This document shows, piece by piece, positions 1-8,866 of a stretch of 64,000 bases of DNA. The notes under the pieces were generated by a model, which had not been told where the DNA came from, searched no databases, and was given only the letters and a program-made list of their open reading frames with translations. Origin of the DNA: Paenibacillus sp. A3. GTDB lineage: Bacteria; Bacillota; Bacilli; Paenibacillales; NBRC-103111. Location: the NCBI RefSeq assembly GCF_001399685.1, contig NZ_JTHN01000098.1, positions 1 through 64,000 of the forward strand, in the 5' to 3' direction. A program made the translations under genes and the position numbers. Each line of letters opens with the position of its first letter. Position 1 is the first letter of the stretch.

Positions 1-199
1 ACTGATGCTGCTTGAAGCGCAAGGGGCCGTGATGTCGCGCGACGAGATCATGAACCGCATCTGGGGCAGCTCGTTTGTCGGGGGCAGCAACGTCGTCGAC
101 GTTCATGTGAAAAGCTTGCGCAAAAAACTGGGCGACAATCCCGCCGCACCGCAGTACATCGCGACAGTGCGCGGGGTCGGATATAGGCTGGCCGACTGA
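1..199 (+). CDS. OmpR-family response regulator, C-terminal part (cut by window edge)
   Basis: The frame is open from the first bases and ends at 199, giving the last 65 or so residues of a winged-helix DNA-binding domain. The segment VVDVHVKSLRKKLGD followed by a TVRGVGYRL ending is the recognition helix and wing hairpin typical of OmpR/PhoB regulators. The receiver domain lies outside the window. Its DNA target and partner kinase cannot be told from what is here. The next gene (catalase) has its own leader region, so co-transcription is not implied. Confidence 0.93.
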   Translation, partial: LMLLEAQGAVMSRDEIMNRIWGSSFVGGSNVVDVHVKSLRKKLGDNPAAPQYIATVRGVGYRLAD

Positions 200-274
200 A
201 TAGTCGGCCGCCCGCTTCATCCGATCTTCATGAAAAACTCACGGAATGCTCATGATTCGGTCATGCAGCGATGG

Positions 275-308
275 TACAATGAGGTCATAATTTAGATCAA
301 GTCTAAAT
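275..308 (+). promoter_or_regulatory. Catalase promoter region with inverted repeat
   Basis: A TACAAT hexamer at 275-280 can serve as a -10 box. It is followed at 290-308 by a perfect 7-5-7 inverted repeat, ATTTAGA TCAAG TCTAAAT, which sits where a repressor would block initiation or early elongation. It does not match the usual 7-1-7 PerR box well, so the binding protein is unknown. Confidence 0.5.
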
Positions 309-332
309 ATAAATGAAAGGTGAGATCAAGAT

Positions 333-1790
333 ATGAACCATCGTTTGACGACCAATCAAGGCTCTCCCGTGGGGGATAACCAAAATTCGCGTACGGCCGG
401 CCGCCGCGGACCGGCACTGCTGGAGGATTACCATCTGCTGGAGAAGCTGGCCCATTTTGACCGGGAGCGCATCCCGGAGCGGGTCGTGCATGCTCGCGGC
501 GCAGGAGCGCACGGCGTATTCCGCGTCGAGCGGAGCATGAAGCCTTATACGAAGGCGCATTTTCTGCAAGAGGCCGGGCAGGAGACGCCCGTGTTCGTTC
601 GGTTCTCAACCGTAATCCACGGCACCGGCTCGCCGGAAACGGCCCGCGATCCGCGCGGATTCGCCGTGAAGCTGTACACGCAAGAAGGCAATTATGACAT
701 CGTGGGCAACCACCTGCCGGTATTCTTTATCCGCGACGCGCTGAAATTCCCGGATATGGTGCATTCGCTCAAGCCCGCACCGGACACCAATATCCAAGAC
801 CCTGCAAGGTACTGGGACTTCATGACGCTGTCGCCGGAATCGACGCATATGCTGACTTGGGTGTTCTCGGATAACGGCACTCCCGCCAATTACCGGCAAA
901 TGGACGGCTTCAGCGTGCACGCGTTCAAATGGGTAAATGCGGAAGGCAAAGTAACGTACGTCAAATATCATTGGAAATCGCTGCAAGGCGTCGTGAATTT
1001 GTCGGCCGACGAGGCTCGGGAGGTGCAGGGCCGAGACTTCAACCATGCGACGAGAGATTTGTTCGACCGGATCCGGGACGGAAACTTCCCGCAGTGGGCG
1101 CTGCACGTGCAGTTGATGCCGCCGGAGGACTTGGACCGGTGGGGCTTCGACCCGCTCGACGCGACGAAAGTATGGCCCGAGGATGCGTACCCGCTGCACC
1201 GGATCGGCACCATGACGCTAAACCGGAACCCGGACAATTTCTTCGCCGAGGTCGAGCAGTCCGCCTTCTCGCCGAGCGCCTTGGTGCCGGGGATCGAGCC
1301 TTCCGAGGATAAGCTGCTGCAGGGCCGTCTGTTCTCCTACCCCGATACGCAGCGGTACCGGCTCGGCGCGAACTACCTGCAGATTCCAATCAACTGCCCG
1401 TATGCGCCGGTCCGCAACCATCAGCGGGACGGAGCGATGAACGTGAAGCAGGATGCTTCCACGGTCAACTACGAGCCGAACAGTGCTTCCGGCAGTCCGC
1501 AGGAAGACCCGGCCTATGCGGAAAGCGAAGCGCCGCTGACAGGACCCGCAGTCCGGCAAAAAATCGAGAAAACCGACGATTTCACGCAGGCCGGCGAGCG
1601 GTACCGCAGCTACACGAAGCAGGAGCAGGACAACCTGATCCGCAATCTGGTGAACGATCTGAAGCAGACGAGCCAGGACATCCAACTGCGTGCCATCTGC
1701 AACTTTTTCCGGGCGGATGCCGAGTACGGGATGCGGCTCGCGCAAGGGCTCGGCATCGATATTCAAAGCTTTATTCCGCGCTCGAATTAA
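333..1790 (+). CDS. Monofunctional haem catalase (small-subunit, KatA/KatX type)
   Basis: Converts hydrogen peroxide to water and oxygen. At 485 residues it has the usual length of clade 3 small-subunit catalases. The N-terminus GDNQNSRTAGRRGP, the distal-pocket region ERVVHARGAGAHG, the segment FSTVIHGTGSPETARDPRGF, the distal Asn in YDIVGNHLPVFF and the proximal Tyr in RLFSYPDTQRYRLG are all present. Several stretches (MVHSLKPAPDTNIQD, LTWVFSDNGTPANYR) recall the spore or stress catalase KatX more than vegetative KatA; this is recalled family knowledge, not a search. The start ATG follows an AAGGTGA site. A perfect inverted repeat lies just upstream and a hairpin terminator downstream, so it is probably monocistronic and singly regulated. 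Confidence 0.95.
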   Translation: MNHRLTTNQGSPVGDNQNSRTAGRRGPALLEDYHLLEKLAHFDRERIPERVVHARGAGAHGVFRVERSMKPYTKAHFLQEAGQETPVFVRFSTVIHGTGSPETARDPRGFAVKLYTQEGNYDIVGNHLPVFFIRDALKFPDMVHSLKPAPDTNIQDPARYWDFMTLSPESTHMLTWVFSDNGTPANYRQMDGFSVHAFKWVNAEGKVTYVKYHWKSLQGVVNLSADEAREVQGRDFNHATRDLFDRIRDGNFPQWALHVQLMPPEDLDRWGFDPLDATKVWPEDAYPLHRIGTMTLNRNPDNFFAEVEQSAFSPSALVPGIEPSEDKLLQGRLFSYPDTQRYRLGANYLQIPINCPYAPVRNHQRDGAMNVKQDASTVNYEPNSASGSPQEDPAYAESEAPLTGPAVRQKIEKTDDFTQAGERYRSYTKQEQDNLIRNLVNDLKQTSQDIQLRAICNFFRADAEYGMRLAQGLGIDIQSFIPRSN

Positions 1791-1964
1791 TGGGCAGGCA
1801 ACATCGCAGGCACGGGGCGTAAGAAGCGTACCGACGGGATGAAACGGCAATCAAAGTCCCGGTCCGCGAGAAAATGCCGTCGATTGCTGCTGTAGAACTT
1901 TGCCCTTACCGGTCTACATGATGCTGCGAAGCCCTGTCCATCTTGGCCGGAGTTTAAAATACGA

Positions 1965-2006
1965 CCCCTTTGCCGCAGGCAGATGCCTATCCGGCCAAGG
2001 GGTTTT
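1965..2006 (+). terminator. Rho-independent terminator after the catalase gene
   Basis: CCCCTTTGCCG pairs with CGGCCAAGGGG across a loop and is followed by TTTT. The rest of 1791-2140 shows no gene I can support. Confidence 0.75.
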
Positions 2007-2154
2007 GCGTGTTCGGCCGGGCAATGCGGCCGTCTCGGCATGAGCGGCGTCATTTTCCCGCCGAATAAGTCCGGCGGTACTGGCGGCGGGCTGCTTTTTT
2101 CGCTACAATGACCGTAATAAGATCCGCAAAAGATCCCTTAGGAGGGGAAACGGC

Positions 2155-3708
2155 GTGAGCAAACCGAAGTTGGCTGTCTTTTTCGGCGCAGGAGCCGAGA
2201 TCGGGTACGGTCTGCCGTCGGGCGGCAGGTTTGCGCTGGACATCTTCCGGCTTTCGCCCGAAGAAGATCGTAACCGCTTTCGCAAGCAAATCGAGCGTAT
2301 CGACCCTACGTCCCCCTATGCGGCAAAATGGCTCCCGGGCGGCTACCGGAATAAGCGGCTTCATGTGTTCGGAAAAGGGGAATTCGAAGGCTTGATCACG
2401 TCCAGTCTGGAGAATCGCAAAGATAGCATTCTTCACTATTTTGACCGGTTTGACGCCAATGTGGCCTGTATTCTGCGCACGTTCCGCGTATCCGAGCCGG
2501 TCTTGAAGCAGACGTATGCCGCGACGACGGGGCACGAGTTCGGAACGGTCTCTTACCGGCAGGTCATTAAGTTGAACCAGCGGCTGGCCGATCGGGTCAG
2601 CTTGTTCGACTCCGACTATTTCTCGGCGTTCCTGAAGGCGCTAGAGCACGCACCTCAAGACCGCGGCCTCCGGCGGATGATCCGGGCGCTGCTGGAGCTT
2701 CTGATCGGCGCATTCGGGCAAAACCTCGTCTCGCGGCTGAACGAGGAGCTGTTCGAACAGGCCCCGGATACGCTATCCGTCTTCGACGATTTGTCCGGCA
2801 TCTTCAGCCTGGATTACCGCAGCGCCGGACTGACCGGGGTGGAAATCGTGCTGGAAGAGCAGCCGCTCCCGTTGACGGAGTCCAGCAGCCTCGCGACTCT
2901 ATTCACGGAGCTGGGCCGTGCGGTGCTGGAGGACGTCTTCGCCTCCGCGCTCGATTACCAGGCGCTGATCGACAGCCATTTTCGCTATTTGTACAACCCC
3001 AAGGCCCATTGGGCCAAATTCACCCGCATCGCCATCTTCCTGCACACCGTTCGAAGGTACATTCTCAGCCAAGCCCAAGTCGATCTCGACAAGCTGTTCG
3101 ACGGGCCGGGGTTTTATCACGATCTGCTGGAGGCAGACGATTGTTTCGAGCTCCGTTCCGTCGGCACGGTCAATTACAACAATTTCGTGGGACAGGTGCT
3201 GGAGCGCAGCTTCCTGAAGCGGACACCCGTCTTCCACTTGAACGGCAGCGTCGGCGAGTTTTACGATCCCTACGGTAACCGCATCCTCCAAGACCATGAC
3301 GGCGGCGAGCCGCCTGAACAGCTTCGGCGCATTCTGGTACCGTTCCTGTTCACCCAGAGCGGGATTAAGCCGCTTACGTCCGTATCGATGTCCCGCAGAT
3401 ACGTCGAGCTGTACGATACGTTCCGGGAGGCGGACGTCATCTGTTCGATCGGCTACGGGTTTAACGGGGACGACGGGCATATCAACGGTTTGCTGCGGGC
3501 TCTGGTCGAGGAGGAAGACAAGAGGCTGGTCATATTCGCTTACGGCTGTACGGACCCGCTCTGGGCCCGCAGAGAGTACCAAGCCAAGCTCAGGCTGGCT
3601 TCGGCCCGCAACCTGACGGTGGCTCCTTTGGACGACGAACGCCGGTCAGGCGGGCTGGCATGGTACCGGCAGCTGGCGGAGAGCCTCAGCGGGCTTCGGA
3701 TTGTTTGA
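2155..3708 (+). CDS. SIR2-like domain protein, stand-alone (possible NAD-consuming effector)
   Basis: A 517-residue soluble protein with a GTG start behind AGGAGGGG. Near the N-terminus FFGAGAEIGYGLPSGG is the glycine-rich NAD-binding loop seen in SIR2-like (SIR2_2) domains. Around residues 358-364 FHLNGSVG supplies the His-Gly position expected of the active site, and near residues 425-445 ICSIGYGFNGDDGHIN matches the late Rossmann strand and loop of the same fold. No other domain is visible, and it has its own terminator-bounded locus. SIR2-like proteins of this kind are often NADases in anti-phage systems (Thoeris, DSR, SIR2-pAgo), but no partner gene is adjacent. The defence role is inference; the fold call is fairly secure. 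Confidence 0.7.
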   Translation: MSKPKLAVFFGAGAEIGYGLPSGGRFALDIFRLSPEEDRNRFRKQIERIDPTSPYAAKWLPGGYRNKRLHVFGKGEFEGLITSSLENRKDSILHYFDRFDANVACILRTFRVSEPVLKQTYAATTGHEFGTVSYRQVIKLNQRLADRVSLFDSDYFSAFLKALEHAPQDRGLRRMIRALLELLIGAFGQNLVSRLNEELFEQAPDTLSVFDDLSGIFSLDYRSAGLTGVEIVLEEQPLPLTESSSLATLFTELGRAVLEDVFASALDYQALIDSHFRYLYNPKAHWAKFTRIAIFLHTVRRYILSQAQVDLDKLFDGPGFYHDLLEADDCFELRSVGTVNYNNFVGQVLERSFLKRTPVFHLNGSVGEFYDPYGNRILQDHDGGEPPEQLRRILVPFLFTQSGIKPLTSVSMSRRYVELYDTFREADVICSIGYGFNGDDGHINGLLRALVEEEDKRLVIFAYGCTDPLWARREYQAKLRLASARNLTVAPLDDERRSGGLAWYRQLAESLSGLRIV

Positions 3709-3798
3709 GGGCTTCTGCGCATTTCGTGCACATATTTTTCGAGGGACGAGGGATAATGACTCCTAGCTGACAAAAACAAGAAGGAGTGAGCCCAACCC

Positions 3799-4578
3799 TT
3801 GAAACGTATTGCAATCGCCACCATCCTGCTGGCCGGTCTGCTGGCAGCCGTCCCGGTCCAAGCGGCTGCCGCAGGGGACGGCGCCTATCATTTCGGGTTC
3901 AAGAAGAGCAAGAACGGCAGCCGTCCCTCCATCGACGAAGAAGGCTTCAAGCTCATTGTGGAGAAGCATGGGGCTATTTTTCTCGGGGATACGACGCAGA
4001 AGGAGCTGTATCTCACCTTCGATAACGGCTACGAGAACGGGTATACCGCCCGCGTGCTCGACGTGCTGAAAGAAAAGAAGGTTCCCGCGATCTTCTTTGT
4101 CACCGGACATTACATCAAGGATCAGCCGGAGCTGCTGCGGCGGATGGCGGCGGAAGGCCACTTGATCGGCAACCATTCCTGGAGCCATCCTGACATGACC
4201 CAGATTTCGAGCGGCAAAATCAAGGACGAGCTGGAGAAGGTAAAAGCGGACGCGGCGCAAATTACCGGACGGCAGACGATGACCTACCTGCGCCCGCCGC
4301 GGGGCATCTTCAACGACCGCAGCCTCGCCGTAAGCAAGGAGCTTGGGTATACGAGCGTCTTCTGGTCGGTTGCTTATAAGGACTGGGATACGAGAGCGCA
4401 AAAGGGGGCCGACTACGCCTACAACCAAGTTATGGCCCAGCTTCACCCCGGAGCCGTTATCCTGCTGCACACGGTATCCAAGGATAACGCGGACGCGCTC
4501 GGGAGAATCATTGACGGAGCCCGGCAGCAGGGCTACGAATTTAAGAGCCTGGACCAGCTGACGGTCAGGTCTTACTAG
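3799..4578 (+). CDS. pdaA: PdaA-type polysaccharide deacetylase (spore cortex muramic delta-lactam synthesis)
   Basis: 259 residues, close to B. subtilis PdaA. A TTG start follows AAGGAGTGA and gives a signal peptide ending near VQAAAA. The NodB-homology domain shows LYLTFDNGYENG (metal Asp motif), NHSWSHPDM (the HxxxH metal motif), TYLRPPRG and the late VILLHTV motif. The sequence FGFKKSKNG ahead of the catalytic domain is characteristic of PdaA. The enzyme removes N-acetyl from muramic acid residues after the amidase has acted, allowing delta-lactam formation in spore cortex, so it acts outside the inner forespore membrane. It appears to be a single-gene unit with a terminator directly after it. 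Confidence 0.9.
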   Translation: MKRIAIATILLAGLLAAVPVQAAAAGDGAYHFGFKKSKNGSRPSIDEEGFKLIVEKHGAIFLGDTTQKELYLTFDNGYENGYTARVLDVLKEKKVPAIFFVTGHYIKDQPELLRRMAAEGHLIGNHSWSHPDMTQISSGKIKDELEKVKADAAQITGRQTMTYLRPPRGIFNDRSLAVSKELGYTSVFWSVAYKDWDTRAQKGADYAYNQVMAQLHPGAVILLHTVSKDNADALGRIIDGARQQGYEFKSLDQLTVRSY

Positions 4579-4628
4579 CGGAGGAGGCCGGGACGGCCCA
4601 TACCGTGCGGGGCCGCTCCGCCGCAGCA

Positions 4629-4669
4629 AGCGTCACGAATCCTGGCAATAGGGCTCGCGGCGCTTTTTT
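4629..4669 (+). terminator. Terminator after pdaA
   Basis: An imperfect stem AGCGTCACGA / TCGCGGCGCT is followed by TTTTTT. Confidence 0.65.
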
Positions 4670-4741
4670 GCCGGGTTGTACCCTCCCTATGCCATAATAT
4701 ATGATATGATGGGACTTCTCTTTTAAGGGGGGAGAATAGCA

Positions 4742-5044
4742 TTGGACGATGCTACTATCTTTACTAATTTTAGACCCATATATATTTTCTTTATCATTAT
4801 TCAAGCCATTTCATTGATCATGGCTATATCCCAGAAAAAACAGCTTAAACCAATTAATGAAGTGGCCATATCGAGTGTCTCATTTATTTGTTTAGCAGTA
4901 TCCGCTTTTATGACGTATCAAATAGGTATTCTTTCTGATGAACTTGTAATCGGTGGCGATCCTGTTTCCTTTATTATGTTTTTTGTAGTAGTGATCATGT
5001 CGGTAGTTAATTTTCTTGTTATTTACCTTAATAAAAAAAATTAA
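4742..5044 (+). CDS. Small hypothetical membrane protein (100 aa)
   Basis: A TTG start sits 8-10 bases after a GGGGGGAGA site. The product has three likely membrane segments (about residues 10-28, 44-61 and 75-96) joined by a short basic loop QKKQLKP, ending LNKKN. I recognise no family. The gene is far more AT-rich than pdaA before it and the gene after it, so it may have been acquired separately. The 230 bases that follow show no further gene. Confidence 0.6.
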   Translation: MDDATIFTNFRPIYIFFIIIQAISLIMAISQKKQLKPINEVAISSVSFICLAVSAFMTYQIGILSDELVIGGDPVSFIMFFVVVIMSVVNFLVIYLNKKN

Positions 5045-5274
5045 AAATTAGGTATTGCACTCGGCTCTTGCTCGCATCTCTTGCGGCAAACATTTCGTAA
5101 CGTGCGCCGATTGAGTCTCTTATTCGGGAAATGACTATTTTTTGCTAATTAAAGGCATTTCAAATCGTTTTTACCGGCAAAAAATCCGAACAATCGCTTG
5201 CAGAATTACAAGTTCTTATGTATTATTAAAGTACGTCGCATCACAAAAAGCCGGTTGCTCTTGAAGGTGAACGA

Positions 5275-5622
5275 ATGCCCCTGATCGACACGAACGAAAA
5301 TAAAAAAAAGCTGTGCCACCTGTACAACGAAATCTCGAAGAGCTTATTCGGCTTCGGAACGACATTGCTGCGGGTTACGATCGACGACCGGATCATCACG
5401 TATTATGCCAAGCATCGTCGTTCGCCGCGCTCGGATGCGCTCGAAGGCGAGGCGCCTACGCTGAAGCACGAGGTCGACTTTTACATGTCTTCGATCTATA
5501 AGAAGAAGCTTCGGGAGAAGCTGGAGCAGGAGTTCGGGCTGGAGATCGAAGCGCTGCTAAGGGATTACGATCCGGCGACGCAATGGGCGATTACGAATGT
5601 GATTCTGCACGAACCGAAATAA
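5275..5622 (+). CDS. DUF2294-like cytoplasmic protein
   Basis: A 115-residue protein with no signal or membrane segment. The order of motifs fits the DUF2294 family: a beta strand LLRVTIDDRIITYYA, a helix-forming middle with LKHEVDFYMSSIYKKKLREKLEQEFG, and a terminal strand TQWAITNVILHEP. The biochemical function of that family is not known to me. A terminator follows, separating it from the purine uptake operon. Confidence in the gene is high, in the family moderate. Confidence 0.7.
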   Translation: MPLIDTNENKKKLCHLYNEISKSLFGFGTTLLRVTIDDRIITYYAKHRRSPRSDALEGEAPTLKHEVDFYMSSIYKKKLREKLEQEFGLEIEALLRDYDPATQWAITNVILHEPK

Positions 5623-5701
5623 CAGGCCGGAGCCGCGGCGTTGATCTATCATCGAGCGGACCGCATGCATTGCCATAGATGCCGCCTATCTTTGTTTACG
5701 A

Positions 5702-5753
5702 AGAAAAAGCGCTCTTACGTAGAAGATTTATTTCTATTTAAGGGCGTTTTTTC
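5702..5753 (+). terminator. Terminator before the purine operon
   Basis: AAAAAGCGCTCTTA pairs imperfectly with TTAAGGGCGTTTTTT and ends in a long T run. Confidence 0.65.
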
Positions 5754-5864
5754 TTTTTTAAATAAAATGCAAGAAGAACCGATTCCGATGAGAGTATAGT
5801 GCTAAACGTTTCTACAAATCTTAAATTATGGATACAGCGATGTTCCTACTGGAGGATGAAGACG

Positions 5865-6947
5865 ATGATGAAAAAACGAATGATTCGCAGCTTGCTTTCC
5901 GTTTCGCTGATTGGATTGGCTTTGTCCGGATGCGGCCAAGCGGGAGGAAACAAAGAGCAGGGCGCTGCACCGGGAGCGGGCGGCGGAGAGCCGACCAAGC
6001 TGGTCATTTCCACCTGGGGCTTCTCCGAGGACTTCTTCAAGAAAGAAGTATACGCGCCATTCGAGAAAGAGCATAACGTGAAGATCGTGCTGGAAATCGG
6101 CAACAACGCCGAGCGCCTGAATAAAGTGAAGCAGGGCAGCTCGAACGTCGATCTGATCTACCTCTCGGACTATTACGCGCAGCAGGGCATCGAAGCGGGG
6201 CTTTTCGAGAAAATCGACCGCAGCCGCATCACGAACCTGAAGGACATTTACGACATCGCCAAAGCGCCGCTCGGCGAGGACTACGGTCCGGCCTATACGA
6301 TCGGCCAATTCGGCATCGCCTATAATCCGAAAGCGGCAGGCAAGGAAATCAAATCGTGGAACGATCTGTGGAGCCCTGAGCTGGCGAAGAAGCTGACGCT
6401 TCCGAATATTACGTCGACGAGCGGCCCGATGATCCTGGATGCGGCTTCGACTGTGGCTGGCAGCTCGACGTTCAACGCCGATCAAGCGTTCGCGAAGCTG
6501 AAGACGCTGAATAAAAGCGTCGTGAAATACTACGGTCAAACGTCCGAGTTCGTGAACATGTTCGCCCAAGGCGAAATCGCCGCCGGACCGATCATGGAAA
6601 TGTACGTGAAGGACTTGAAGGCTGCTGTGCCAGATACGAAGTTCGTTACGCCGCAGGAAGGCGCGTACGCGATCATGAACACGGTGAACGTCGTGAAGGG
6701 CAGCAAAAACAAGCAGCTGGCGGAAGATTTCATCAACTGGCACCTCAGCAAGGAAGTGCAGGAGAAATCGGCCAAGTCCAAAATCGATTCGCCGGTGAAC
6801 ACGACGCTGCAGCTCAAGCCGGAAGAAGCGCAAGGCATTACGTACGGCGCGGACGTGGTGAACAAGCTGCGCAAGCTGGATATGAAGTTCGTCAACCAGA
6901 ACCTCAAGGGCTGGATCGACCGTTGGAACCGCGAAGTTACACAATAA
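5865..6947 (+). CDS. ABC transporter substrate-binding lipoprotein, PotD-like
   Basis: 360 residues. The start at 5865 is chosen because GGAGG at 5851-5855 gives 9-base spacing; longer upstream readings lack a site. The N-terminus SLIGLALSGCGQ is a lipobox with Cys lipidation, followed by a Gly/Ala linker and a mature domain of the polyamine-type class (LVISTWGF, NVDLIYLSDYYAQQGIEAGLFEKID, EDFINWHLSKEVQE). It should capture substrate at the outer membrane face and pass it to the two permeases at 8040 and 8867. With a nucleoside hydrolase and an adenine deaminase in the same operon, a purine nucleoside or base is a more likely ligand than polyamines; that is inference from context. Confidence 0.88.
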   Translation: MMKKRMIRSLLSVSLIGLALSGCGQAGGNKEQGAAPGAGGGEPTKLVISTWGFSEDFFKKEVYAPFEKEHNVKIVLEIGNNAERLNKVKQGSSNVDLIYLSDYYAQQGIEAGLFEKIDRSRITNLKDIYDIAKAPLGEDYGPAYTIGQFGIAYNPKAAGKEIKSWNDLWSPELAKKLTLPNITSTSGPMILDAASTVAGSSTFNADQAFAKLKTLNKSVVKYYGQTSEFVNMFAQGEIAAGPIMEMYVKDLKAAVPDTKFVTPQEGAYAIMNTVNVVKGSKNKQLAEDFINWHLSKEVQEKSAKSKIDSPVNTTLQLKPEEAQGITYGADVVNKLRKLDMKFVNQNLKGWIDRWNREVTQ

Positions 6948-6976
6948 GTAACGCAATAAGCAACGCAATAAGCAAC
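6941..6976 (+). repeat. Three-copy 12-bp tandem repeat over the lipoprotein stop codon
   Basis: Three head-to-tail 12-mers (ACAATAAGTAAC, then GCAATAAGCAAC twice) begin in the last codons of the lipoprotein gene and contain its stop. The repeat fills the short gap before the nucleoside hydrolase. Confidence 0.8.
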
Positions 6977-7076
6977 GCGATAGCATGACCATAATCGAAA
7001 CGCTGGACAAGGGTATATGATCCGACATGTACCCTTGTTTTCATATCGGGAGTATGGAAAGGAGCTAACGGAGCGC

Positions 7077-8009
7077 ATGAAACGAAAAGTAATCCTCGAT
7101 GTCGATACGGGTGTGGACGATGCGTTAGGCATTCTGCTCGCGGTCAAGAGCGGGCAGTTCGACGTGCTCGGCATTACGACCGTCAACGGCAACGTATCGC
7201 TGGATCAAGCAACGGCCAATACCTGCAAAATTTTGCAGCTGCTGGGCGCGGAAGCGAGCATCCCGGTCATCCGGGGGGCTGATCGGCCCTTGCTGCGTCC
7301 GCATTATTTCGAGCACCGGATTCACGGGGCGGACGGCCTCGGCGGGGCGCTGCGGGACATGGCAGTCCGTCAAGGCGCGGCCGAGGGGTTCGGGCCGGAC
7401 TACATCGTGGACCGCGTACGCGAAAACCCGGGCGAAGTGACGCTGGTTATGACGGCTCCGCAGACCAATCTGGCGCTCGCGCTGATGAAATATCCCGGCC
7501 TTGTGAACGACGTGAAAGAGGTTGTCGTCATGGGCGGTGTCGTCGCGGGATACGGGAACGTGACCCCGACGGCGGAATACAACATGTATGTCGATCCGGA
7601 AGCGGCCAAGCTCGTGCTGCGTGCCGGCTTCCCGTCCCTGACGCTTGTCGGGCTCGATGTGACCCGGCGCGCGCTGCTCAAGGACGAGCATATCGCCGCG
7701 CTCGGCGATACGCCGATCGGCCGCTACGTGAAGGAGAGCACCGCCGATTATATGCAGCGCTACTCTGAACGCAACGGCGTCCGCGCCTGCGCGCTGCACG
7801 ATCCGTTGGCCGTCGGGGTGGCCTTATCCCGCGAGGTGGTCACGACGAAGCCGTATTACGTCGATGTGGAAACCCGCAGCGAGCTGTGCGACGGCCAGAC
7901 GGTCTGCGATTTTCAGAACCGGCTCGGACAGCAGCCGAACGTTCAGGTCTGCACGGACGTGGACGCCGACGCTTTTCTTCGGTTGTTCGTGCAGACGCTG
8001 AGCCGTTAG
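7077..8009 (+). CDS. Inosine-uridine preferring nucleoside hydrolase (IUNH family)
   Basis: 310 residues. The start at 7077 follows AAAGGAG; an upstream ATG at 7017 lacks a site. The N-terminus VILDVDTGVDDALGILLA is the DxDxxxDD calcium-binding signature of the family. GITTVNGNVSLDQATANT, VVVMGGVV with PTAEYNMYVDPEAA, and the late HDPLAVGVAL Asp are the other substrate and metal positions. It hydrolyses the N-glycosidic bond of nucleosides to free base and ribose. Its place between the binding protein and permeases suggests that imported nucleosides are cleaved and the base passed to the adenine deaminase encoded last. Confidence 0.9.
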   Translation: MKRKVILDVDTGVDDALGILLAVKSGQFDVLGITTVNGNVSLDQATANTCKILQLLGAEASIPVIRGADRPLLRPHYFEHRIHGADGLGGALRDMAVRQGAAEGFGPDYIVDRVRENPGEVTLVMTAPQTNLALALMKYPGLVNDVKEVVVMGGVVAGYGNVTPTAEYNMYVDPEAAKLVLRAGFPSLTLVGLDVTRRALLKDEHIAALGDTPIGRYVKESTADYMQRYSERNGVRACALHDPLAVGVALSREVVTTKPYYVDVETRSELCDGQTVCDFQNRLGQQPNVQVCTDVDADAFLRLFVQTLSR

Positions 8010-8039
8010 CCCCCAATCCAGGAACAGGAGAACCGTTCG

Positions 8040-8861
8040 ATGAAGAAATCGTATCTGTATTTGCTATTGCTGCCGGGACTGTTGTTCCTGACGGTATTTA
8101 TGGCGGCTCCGATCCTCATTACGATCGGGTCCACCTTTTTCCAGAAAGGGACTGTGACGTTCGACGGGTACCTGCATTTCTTCAAGGACCCGTATTTTCT
8201 CAAAATTTTGCTGACGACATTGCAGGTCAGTCTGGTGACAACGGCGATCTGCATTCTGCTCGGCTTTCCGATCGCCTACTATATTTCCCGGCAGAGCCTG
8301 AAGAAAAAGAGCGTGCTGCTCGCACTCGCGATCTTCCCGTTGCTCACCAGCTCGGTCGTCCGCTCCTTTAGCTGGATGATCGTCCTCGGCAAGAAGGGGC
8401 TGCTTAACACGGCGCTGCTGGCGATGGGGATCATTCAGGACCCACTGGATATTTTGTATACGCCGACCGCGATGATGATCGGTCTGATTCACCTGTTTCT
8501 GCCGCTGATCATTATCACGCTTGTCGGTGTCATGGAGAACATCGATGCCGATCTGATCAAAGCGGCGGAGAGCCTCGGGGCGTCCCGGTTCACCGCGTTC
8601 CGTAAAGTCGTGATCCCGCTCAGCGTGCCCGGTCTCATTATCGGGAGCATTCTCGTCTTCGTCGGCAGCTTGACCGCGTACACGACTCCGGCGCTGCTCG
8701 GCGGGAAACAGCGCGTCATCTCGACGTTCCTGTACCAGAATGCAATTACGCTGAACGACTGGTATTCGGCCTCCGTCATCGCGACGATCATGATGGCGAT
8801 TACGTTCGTGGTTATCAGCCTGATGAACAAACTGGCCAACACTTTGAATCCGAAGGGGTAG
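8040..8861 (+). CDS. ABC transporter permease, PotB-like
   Basis: 273 residues with about six membrane segments starting at YLYLLLLPGLLFLTVFMA. The cytoplasmic coupling (EAA) loop is visible as AAESLGASRFTAFRKVVIPLSVPGL around residues 176-200. It pairs with the PotC-like permease 5 bases downstream. Spacing across the operon is tight, indicating one transcript. Confidence 0.9.
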   Translation: MKKSYLYLLLLPGLLFLTVFMAAPILITIGSTFFQKGTVTFDGYLHFFKDPYFLKILLTTLQVSLVTTAICILLGFPIAYYISRQSLKKKSVLLALAIFPLLTSSVVRSFSWMIVLGKKGLLNTALLAMGIIQDPLDILYTPTAMMIGLIHLFLPLIIITLVGVMENIDADLIKAAESLGASRFTAFRKVVIPLSVPGLIIGSILVFVGSLTAYTTPALLGGKQRVISTFLYQNAITLNDWYSASVIATIMMAITFVVISLMNKLANTLNPKG

Positions 8862-8866
8862 AAGGG

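Noticed and set aside
290-308. PerR box before the catalase gene
   Set aside because: Too many mismatches with the 7-1-7 PerR consensus.
5787-5840. Purine riboswitch-like string (GTTTCTAC) upstream of the purine operon
   Set aside because: The P2 arm between the TATAGT-like and GTTTCTAC elements is missing and the CCGTAAA/GACTA part is absent, so the fold cannot form.
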